From: Bicyclus anynana
Lineage: Eukaryota > Arthropoda > Insecta > Lepidoptera > Nymphalidae
Length of the DNA stretch: 64,000 nt
Direction of reading: 5' to 3'
NCBI RefSeq assembly: GCF_947172395.1
Contig: NC_069084.1
Coordinates: 2,543,107 to 2,607,106, forward strand
A program made the position numbers and the translations under genes. This document shows positions 56,333 through 64,000 of the stretch, piece by piece (the first letter of the stretch is position 1; the number at the start of each line of letters is the position of its first letter). The notes beneath the pieces were generated by a model that saw only the letters and a program-made list of their open reading frames with translations, made no database searches and was not told the DNA's origin.

Positions 56333-56772
56333 GACTACGCCATTTTACATTAAGTGGCAGTGATCTTTTGTATGGAACACTATCATTTAACATGATTATT
56401 TCAACCAAATTACGTAAATAATGGTTTTTTCATTAAAATAACATCACTACTTTCGACCACCACAAGTAAATTGTTTCAACTGACCATCTTTTCATTGAAA
56501 GCACAAAGTTAGATGATTGGAAAAACAAAAATACTATGAAAAAAATGTAGCGACTCATTATTTGTATGGAACACCGAGATACATCATAACCCTGCATGCA
56601 GAATGGTTCAAAAGTTTATTCCTACCACGACCTTCATAAGTTACTCAATTACTTGAAATGGCGTTTATTCGCAAATTTCTTGGTAACTCAAAGGAACTTG
56701 GTACGTTAAACTTTTCCAATTAAAACCATAGTCTATTTATACACCGTCGAAATATTATTTCCAATTTACTGT

Positions 56773-56860
56773 GGTGTGGTGTAGATTATAGAGATTATAG
56801 TAACTACTATAATCACTACACCACACTATATGATTATAGTAAGTTATATATACTATAATC
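56773..56860. repeat. Compound AT-rich palindromes
   Basis: GTGTGGTGTAGATTATAG is mirrored by CTATAATCACTACACCACAC, and GATTATAGTA / TACTATAATC recur twice more, giving several overlapping hairpins just left of the LINE relic at 56867. Confidence 0.6.
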
Positions 56861-56866
56861 ATCATC

Positions 56867-57115
56867 ATGATTAAAGCTGAACAGGAAAAAGTATCAAAAT
56901 ACTTGGACCGTGTTCACGAGATTACCGCCATGTGGAATATTGAGTCGACTATTATTGTTCCGATAGTTATTTCAGTCAATGGTCTTATAGCGGAAAGCTT
57001 CGACGAACACCTTAAGAAGCTTTCGCTTAACTGTTGGACCAAGGATCGGGTACAGAAGGCAGTGATTCTTGAGACGGCGCGTATTGTGTGGAGGTTCCTC
57101 ACTCTGAAACCCTGA
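56867..57115 (+). pseudogene. Retrotransposon polyprotein remnant
   Basis: An 82-residue frame containing EKVSKYLDRVHEI, IIVPIVISVNGLI and VQKAVILETARIVWRFLTL resembles the extreme C-terminus of a lepidopteran non-LTR element polymerase (the family commonly ends with a QKAVIL...RKFL segment). No upstream polymerase domain is present, so it is a truncated fragment, not a host gene. Confidence 0.6.
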
Positions 57116-57194
57116 CCACCGATTGCTTGGGCACTCAAATGTCCCGCATTGGGAGGGTATAAATATTATATTTTGTATGAATTACATTGCCATG

Positions 57195-57475
57195 ATAGGA
57201 GGACGTAGGTTCGAATCCGGTCCGAAGTTGGAGGTGCATTCCAACTTTTCAGTTGGGTGCATTTTAAGAAATTAAATATCACGTTTCTCAAACGGTGAAG
57301 AAAAACATCGTGCGGTAACCTCTGAGAATTTTCTTAATTATCTGCGTATGTGAAGTCTGCCAATCCGTATTTTGCCAGCGTGGTGGACTATTGGCCTAAC
57401 CCCTCTCATCCTGAGAGGAGACTCGAGCTCAGCAGTGTGCCGAATATGAATTGATAATGATGATGATGATGATGA
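57195..57475 (+). mobile_element. SINE family B (5' truncated)
   Basis: It starts at the B box (GGACGTAGGTTCGAATCCGG), runs through CGGTGAAGAAAAACATCGTG and GAGGAGACTCGAGCTCAGCA, and ends in (ATG)n at 57459-57476. Confidence 0.7.
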
Positions 57476-57944
57476 ATTTCATTGATAAAAATTAAAAAAG
57501 GAGAAATTAATAAATGAGAGTTTTTATAATAATCATCATCAGTATTCCCTTCTAGGAGAGGTCATTAGAAATTAATTGTATGTTATACAAGTTTACCAAA
57601 GTCGCCGGCAACTGATAGTAAATTAATACCTTGTAGTAATGTAGTAGGGGATGAATTTATTACAGCAATGCGCATGTTCGGAGTACTGCATCCCCCCTCC
57701 TGTGGGAGGAGGCGCTCCCTCGGGGCAGGCTTATGCATTTATTCTATCAGCTGATCAATATCGCGTCAACTAGGGGTTGATTTAAGAGCCGTCCACGTAA
57801 ACTATCCTTGGGAACTTGGGTGGGTTTTAGATATAATACAAGTATATTTTGTTTCGATCGTAGATGAGCACCCTTATCTTACTTTACTATTATTAGTTTT
57901 CTTACTTTAAAAAAAAACTAAGTACTTACTTGAAAGTCCTAAAA

Positions 57945-58205
57945 AATCAAAGTTTTATTTCAAGAAGGCTTAGTTTTCCAGCACTTTTGAAACTAATTGT
58001 AATACAATAAATATTCTGTTTCTACGTTTCCTGTCTTTCTGTCTGTCTCTCCTGTCTTATTTTTTTAATTTTATCACCTTAAGATTAAAAAAAAACTTTT
58101 ACTTCAAGAAGGCTTAGTTTTCCAGCACTTTTGAAACTAATTTTGTTGCAAAAACATATTCTTTTTCTACGTTTTCTGTCTTTCTGTCTGTCTGCCCTGT
58201 CTTTT
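57945..58205 (+). repeat. Two tandem copies of an about 140-bp unit
   Basis: TCAAGAAGGCTTAGTTTTCC, AGCACTTTTGAAACTAATT, TCTACGTTT and CTGTCTTTCTGTCTGTCT occur at about 57960-58060 and again at about 58103-58203. Confidence 0.7.
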
Positions 58206-58581
58206 TCACTTTATCACTTTTACTGACGAAGGTGAAATGAAAAACCTTTCAAATCTCTCCATGATCCAAATTCGTTTTTGCAAGTAAGTCAAAACCAGTT
58301 CTCTGACAAAATGAAAGGGATTTTTAAAACGTTTTAGTGTTTCGCAAAAAGAACATTCATCAGACTAAAAAGCGTTGGAGCGTAGCTACGAGCTAGGTAT
58401 TCATTTAGGTTCATATTATAATCACGTATTGTTCTACTCAAGGCTGCAGCCAAGTTCATACCTTAAACACATAATAATACTATGATTGTATCATTCTGAC
58501 CTACTATACATATTTTAATACGCCGCTATGTTTCTGGCCTTTAGGTAAATTTTCATACTGTTTTATTTTTTTGCGGTGTCT

Positions 58582-58766
58582 ATAGCAAACGCCAGGGTTT
58601 CTCCCACGTAGATCCCGATCTCGTGGGGAAACTGTATAATAAAATATAGCATATAAAACTAACAAAAAAAGCTACTTTCTAATGGTAAAATAATTTTCAA
58701 AATCGGTTCAGTAGAACCTAACCTAACCTAACAAACTTTACCTCTTTATAATATTAGTATAGATCA
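58582..58766 (+). repeat. Dispersed repeat copy containing a (CCTAA)3 run
   Basis: A diverged head (GTAGATCCCGATCTCGTGGG) and the 3' end CTTTATAATATTAGTATAGA enclose CCTAACCTAACCTAAC at 58717-58732, the complement of the TTAGG telomere unit. Confidence 0.55.
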
Positions 58767-58889
58767 TAATTAAGTGGTTTTGTTTAGAACTCTATCCTCA
58801 TAAGCACTGCAGAGATCTGGAATGTCCTTGCTGTAAGCCCAAGTTGCGCGAAGTACCTCTAGATACCTCGCGTAGTAAACAGTACCTAC

Positions 58890-59085
58890 CTCGAGACAAA
58901 AAAGACAGTAGTCGACCAATAGCGGCAGAAATTAAAATATCGCTTTCTCTTTCGTTGCGTTTGCAGTTGGGACGGGAGAGCCTGAAAACGATATTTCAAC
59001 TCCTCTGCTATTGATCCACAATGTCTTTGTCTCTTCACGAGATATGTCCTTAATGCCTAGCTTACTTTTGCCTACTTCATACAGT
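58890..59085 (-). repeat. Dispersed repeat shared with 25205-25300 and 16660-16745
   Basis: On the minus strand, GACATATCTCGTGAAGAGAC, then CAATAGCAGAGGAGTTGAAA and TATCG, match the plus-strand segment at about 25230-25300. The antisense of CAAACGCAACGAAAGAGAAA resembles 16685-16705. Class unknown. Confidence 0.5.
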
Positions 59086-59513
59086 GTGGATGTCTATAGA
59101 CAAGTGCGATCAATTAAAGATTGCTTCATCAACACTTACCATCAGACGTAATTACAGTCAAGCCTACTTACGAGAATATATCATAAAGAAAAAAATCATA
59201 TTATTGAAAGATGAGTGGGCTGATTGAAGCAGTCTCGCTTCGCAACTGATTTTAGTTTACGCCCATGTACAGTCGTGTGAAAAATTATATGGATTGTACA
59301 CCATCGGGAACAATTAATGGAAGAACCTTGTTATGATTAAACTAAATTGGATAGAAATTATACAGTATAAAAAATTCGGAACTAGATACAATTTCTCTTA
59401 ATATGTATTTCGGAGAGAGTCCAGGAACTGTTAGATGTAGTACTTCCTTTTTACCACCGCACTGCAAGACATTGGATGGGTTTTCATATTTATGGTATTT
59501 ATATATTATAGTG

Positions 59514-59905
59514 TTTCTCTATAGAACTCGTACAAATTGTTTTGCGTGATCCTTATTCATGTATACGGCTAGGACCTTCCGAAGTCTATATTTTTCCCAA
59601 GTTAGGTAACTTTGGTAACTTGATGGATTTTAATTTCTATGTTGTTTGTGTCTCTATAGAACTCGTACAAAATGTTTTGCGTGATCCTTTGTCATGTATA
59701 CGGCTAGGACCTTCCGAAGTCTATACATTTCGCAAGTTAGGTAACTTTGGTAACTTGATGGATTTTAATCTCTATGTTGTTGATGTGTCTCTATAAAATT
59801 CATACAAAATGTTTTGCGTCATCTTTTGTCATGTATACGACTAAGGCCTTCCGAAGTCTATAGGTACGTTTCCCAAGTTAGGTAACTTTGGTAACTTTAA
59901 AGCAA
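59514..59905 (+). repeat. Three tandem copies of a 135-137 bp unit
   Basis: Units start TCTCTATAGAACTCGTACAA near 59516, 59651 and 59788 and share ATGTATACGGCTAGGACCTT, CCGAAGTCTATA, AGTTAGGTAACTTTGGTAAC and TTGATGGATTTTAAT. An 84-codon frame across it is a by-product of the repeat. Confidence 0.85.
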
Positions 59906-60900
59906 GAGGGAAATCTTTTAGGCAAGCGTGTCTTATTTTAGACCATTTTAGTGTAGGCCATCTCCGATCCTATTTTACTTAAAAATTCACCAAGTTTAGC
60001 TTGATCGGTTCAACCAAAATTTATTTGTTTACTCACAGGTGCTTATTAGTTTAACTTGTCTCTTTATATATTGACAACGTAGTTATTTACTTTGTTTCGA
60101 GGTATGAGAAAAAGATGCATAATAATATTTCAAAATATAACAAAATCTGAATAGCATTTATAATAATCTCTGTAGTATAATTTATTTCAACCGCGTTGCA
60201 AAAACAATTTATCCGCAATCCATGATGTAATGGTTATTCTTAAAAGATATTCCGTACCTATTGTTTTAATTGCTCAGGATTTATTGCAATTAGATTCATC
60301 TACACAATTAGTAGTGAAGGAAGTTCAATGGTGGTCATTTTTGAAATGATCGTAGTTCCTATACTTACATTTTCTGGTTCTTACATTACATTTACATTCT
60401 CTGTTTTTTGTCGATTACGTCTAATTAAATCTTTCAATAGAAACTATTTATATACTATTAATTGACAGAACTACGAGTAAGCAGTTAAATTAAGTGTAGA
60501 AAAATCCTTCACAAAAGAACAACACCTCCACAGGAGAAACTCTCTAAAGACATAATCTATACAATAGATTATAATGCACATCTAAATCGCATCTAAACGA
60601 TTAATTTTCTCGTATAATTTCACCAGTGTTAACTTGACATGTATGAGTTATGACACGACGTATAAATTAACGCAACAAAGTGCAAACACACCAAAGAAAA
60701 ACAAATATTAAATGGAGTTTTAGTGAGTCTAACGAACAACAACTCTTTGTTATTTACAAAAAGAGATTGAAATTATTATTATTAAAGATTTAACAGTTTT
60801 GGTTATGCCATTACCAGATTTACAGAGTTGTGTAGGAGTCGCAAAATTGATACAGTTGAAGCGACGGTCGTAGTCTCTATGCAAATCGTACAAAATTGCA

Positions 60901-60907
60901 TATAAAA
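60901..60907 (+). promoter_or_regulatory. Possible TATA box
   Basis: TATAAAA lies 76 bases before the ATG at 60983, leaving room for a transcription start about 25-30 bases downstream. The surroundings are AT-rich, so chance occurrence is possible. Confidence 0.3.
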
Positions 60908-60982
60908 TGTATTTATTTTAAAAATAAACGAGTGTTTAAGTCGTGCTCACGTTAATTTAATTGAGGAAAATTTGCTTTGAAA

Positions 60983-63607
60983 ATGGACGGAACTTGTGAT
61001 GCGCCTGTGAGTCAGTTTTTCAATTATCTAACGATATTTATAAGTGAATCTATATTGCTTTATAGGTACACAACTAACTATGAGTTTAATGAATTATATA
61101 CAGAATTAACTTATTTTTGTTATTTCTTTTGTACTGTCCGGATCAAAATATCTACTTTACTATATATATACTAGCGGTTGTCCGTGATTTCATTGCGTCG
61201 AATACACTAATCTTGTAAGAACCAAGGATTTTTCCGTGATGAAAAGTAGCCTATGTGTTAATCAAGGATATAATCTATCTTCGTTTTAAATTTCAGCCAA
61301 ATCGGTTTAGTAGTTGCGGCGTTAAAGAGTAACATCCATACAAACTTTCGCGTTTATGATATTAGTAGTATTTATTGTAACCATGTCGCATTAATATATT
61401 TTGATTTAACTTGATTTTATATAAGAAAAATAACTTGCTTATTTTAAGTAGGCATGGACTAAGTAAGCTCTTAACGCATTAAGTAGGTAAAGACCTGACC
61501 TAAAAATATACGTATTTAACCTAATATTTGTTCAAGCTAGCCTAAAGGGCGTGCCGGGGGTATAATTTAGCTAATGCAGACTATAATGTTGATGGCAAGG
61601 CCCAACCCTATAACTACACTCCCTAAACGCCTGTACGCGCCTAGATATTATTGATTAGTCCCCCAAAACGATAATTAATTACCTACTTAACTCTGAGTGG
61701 CCTTTTCTACCTCTGTGCTCTGTGGCATGCGCTGACTGTAACCAGTTTGATTCCCGATGACTAGTATATTTAGGATTTATTATACATATACATAGAAGGC
61801 GGAGGATCGTGTGTGGTGGCACGCTCTCGGAAAGGAATATGTCCAGCAGTGGACGAATACAGGCGTCAGGCTGTTGATGATACAACTGTATGATTATGAA
61901 CTACCTCGTTAGTGTGCTTAGGATTATATCCTGCAGTAGAGAAGGCTAATTGCACCGGCGAGTTTAAGTGAGGTCCCGGGGCCTACGAAAATGCGTTGAG
62001 GGTGGCCACCGAGGGGGTTTTAGTGGTAAATTTCACATAACCCGCCTTGTTACCCGACTTACTGGGGTAAGTCGGGTATCTCAGAAAGAGATTTCCCCCC
62101 CGAAAAAAAAAGAAATAGAAGGCTAATATTATTATACCTATTTTGAGCGTATAAAATAAATTACGATAACCAATATGTACGAGGATTATGGATTTTAAAA
62201 AGGTAAGCCGCTAGGAATCGGGTTGCTTAGACTCCTCGCTGCTGATACCTTGGGAAAAATTCTTGAGCAGTATGGGGTGTTGGTGGTGTTACATGGTACA
62301 CCGCCGTGTTTCGGAAAACATTATAAGTCTTCTTCTAAATACCTAGTTATCACCATAAACCTGTCTAACTATGTTGGAGTAGCGTAGTGGGTCTTAGTTC
62401 CAACTATCCTATCCTAAAAGGAGAGCGGCCCAAATGTGAGAATGTCCCAAATAGGCTGATGATGATGCCTTTTGAAGCCTTAATAGGGACTCACAACACA
62501 GAGGTTAAAGATTCGATCTCCCGTCCGTTAGACTATTTCAATGACCTACACTTTTGAGTAACACAATTTGTCTATCTAATAGGAAATCAAAAGGGGAAGA
62601 AAAATATAAGTCATATTTACAAATAGATTATTTTCTCTCGAAAAACTAAAACAATGAATGGTCGGATATTCCTCTTTCAAATGTCTACAAAACGGTCCGT
62701 GATGTCGTACGAGTATCTGTCTTTTAAGGATAACTATACCAATTTATTTTCTAGAAATGGTCACGTCCAATGAAATTTTACATCGATTTTCTCGCGGGTG
62801 TCCGCTAGTAATAAATATAATAAGGCTCACAAGTAATGATGGTAAGTAGTTACGAATAGATATTACCCATTACGTCAAAAAACGTAATCGGCAATTTAAT
62901 GATCTTTTGTAATCAGGTAGTTGTTTACCTGTCCGGCACTGGCCGCTTACCTGACCATAATATTGATGTGGCGGAGATAAGGAAGTAGACTTTATGTAAT
63001 AACAGTTATGAAAATGTATGAACGTTGAGGTGTATGCTCACTGTCCCATCGGCGGCTATGAGTGAATTACATTCCATTGGGCCTATGCTACGTGAATACG
63101 TGAATACTTGATACGTGAGAGATACGTGGTAGCCCAGTGGATATGACCTCTGCCTCCGATTCCAGAGGGTGTGGAATTCGGTCCAGGGAATGCACCAGGC
63201 ATCTGCGTGTGTGGAGTCTGCCAACGTGGTGGCCTAACCCCTCTCATTCTGAAAGGAGACTCGAGCTCAGCAGTGAGCTGAATATGAGTCGATATCGAGC
63301 CTATGCTTCCCATACTTTAGGACGTCCTTCGGAACGTTAATCGAGGTTGTCAATATCATAAAGTACATAGATGACATTTCCCAGTTGACATTGTGATTTT
63401 TGTTGACTAATGCGCTTTACAGAATACGAAAATGCGGTTGTTATTGATTTGATGTTAATTCTATTAGTTAACTTACGTCAAAGTTAGTGAATTGACTGGC
63501 TAATGCAAAACACAGCACGGCAGAGTATTAGAATTAATGATCTGAAATTCATAGATCGCAAAGCCGGTTGGAGCACAGCATTAGAAACAGAAATTCACAC
63601 TACACAG
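60983..63607 (+). CDS. Tentative two-exon start of another gene or alternative 5' end
   Basis: Candidate exon 1 (60983-61006) encodes MDGTCDAP with donor CCT|GTGAGT. Candidate exon 2 (63524-63607) encodes 28 residues (SIRINDLKFIDRKAGWST, then ALETEIHTTQ) with acceptor CGGCAG and donor CAG|GTACCT. Both are phase 0 and join in frame. Support is limited to this and to a possible TATA box at 60901. The acceptor lacks a pyrimidine tract, and 63390-63502 just upstream is a repeat also found at 14488-14610. The exon at 63524 could instead belong to the gene starting at 50411, whose last seen exon is also phase 0. No family recognised. Confidence 0.3.
61170..61375 (+). repeat. Dispersed repeat copy, CTAGCGGTTGTCCGTGATTT head
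   Basis: It runs to AACTTTCGCGTTTATGATAT plus TAGTA and carries the internal AATCGGTTTAGTAGTTGCGG block. Confidence 0.5.
61800..61885 (+). mobile_element. LINE 3'-tail relic
   Basis: GCGGAGGATCGTGTGTGGTG, GGCACGCTCTCGGAAAGG and TATGTCCAGCAGTGGACGAA are degenerate C-terminal and 3' UTR blocks of a LINE tail. Confidence 0.45.
62055..62083. repeat. Short GC-rich hairpin
   Basis: TACCCGACTTAC and GTAAGTCGGGTA pair around a four- to five-base loop in otherwise featureless DNA. Confidence 0.7.
63120..63300 (+). mobile_element. SINE family B, internally deleted
   Basis: The head GTAGCCCAGTGGATATGACC TCTGCC and a partial B box (GTGTGGAATTCGGTCC) are joined to the body end CTCATTCTGAAAGGAGACTC; the middle is missing. 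Confidence 0.65.
63390..63502 (+). repeat. Dispersed repeat shared with 14488-14610
   Basis: TTGTGATTTTTGTTGACTAA, GGTTGTTATTGATTTGATGT and AAAGTTAGTGAATTGACTGG align in order with the intronic segment at 14488-14610. It ends about 20 bases before the tentative exon at 63524. Confidence 0.55.
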
Positions 63608-64000
63608 GTACCTAGTTTAAATATTTTTTTAATAACAGGCCATTGCTAATTTCCATGCAATCGTAATACGGCAAATTATTCATATTGTAGCACTATTAAT
63701 TGCTTTATTAGTATAAACTGAAATATTTTCCACTCTGTTTCACCGCCATTCGAGATATCTTAATCGGGTTGTAGCGAGATCTTCTTAATTATAAACTAGC
63801 TACTGTACGCGGCTTTATCCGACTGAAATGTATATTGTGTTAAGAAAGTGAGAAAATATATTAGAGCGGACTGCCTTGTTGGTTCCGTGATTCCTGATTA
63901 GCCAATGTTGCTTTGAATTACGCAATACAGTATTCGAGTCCTGGGTCGTGCTATGCAGTAAAGCACGTTAATCCATCGGTCCCTGCCATTACGATTAACA

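Larger units (their letters stand above)
53330..60982. other. Long repeat-rich stretch without a confirmed exon
   Basis: About 7.6 kb. It may be intron 2 of the gene starting at 50411 or intergenic. Elements with definable structure are listed separately. The parts 53340-54130, 54340-54740, 57480-57940, 58210-58580 and 59910-60900 show no feature I can support. Confidence 0.5.

Overview
The window reads as nuclear DNA from a moth or butterfly (Lepidoptera). It is AT-rich, and its genes are split by GT-AG introns. It is crowded with tRNA-like SINEs, short inverted-repeat transposons and 5'-truncated LINE tails. It also holds an MBF2-family gene, and short TTAGG-type runs (the arthropod telomere motif) at two places. 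No prokaryotic, viral or CRISPR features were seen. Species cannot be named from the sequence alone.

Layout: (1) 1-3590 (+): last seven exons of a CFAP53-like axonemal coiled-coil gene (copy A). (2) 5969-23560 (+): a 12-exon gene for a 747-residue protein with an N-terminal SAP-like segment and a C-terminal SIAH-type zinc finger plus Sina/TRAF-like domain. Its introns hold a 13 kb catalogue of repeats, including a trinucleotide tract and a 2 kb GC-rich minisatellite. (3) 27267-39859 (+): a complete 11-exon CFAP53-like gene (copy B, 540 residues). Its last seven exons repeat the intron phases of copy A. (4) 42916-44679 (+): an intronless secreted MBF2-domain protein with an unusually long acidic Ser/Thr-rich tail. 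(5) 48567-46546 (-): adenine phosphoribosyltransferase in three exons. (6) 50411-53329 (+): first two exons of an unrecognised gene, divergent from Aprt. (7) 60983-63607 (+): two tentative exons of another gene, or of an alternative 5' end. The remainder is intron and intergenic repeat.

Nothing indicates an operon-like system. The clearest biological relationship is the CFAP53 pair, two ancient diverged paralogues in the same orientation on either side of the SAP/SIAH gene. CFAP53 is a microtubule inner protein of motile axonemes, so sperm-flagellum expression is the natural expectation for both copies. Aprt is purine salvage and the MBF2 protein looks secreted; neither has an evident functional link to its neighbours.

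Exon borders were set by hand from reading frame, splice consensus and phase agreement. Every multi-exon gene that is complete here sums to a whole number of codons (748, 541 and 183 codons including stop). Repeat borders are approximate unless a target-site duplication is stated.
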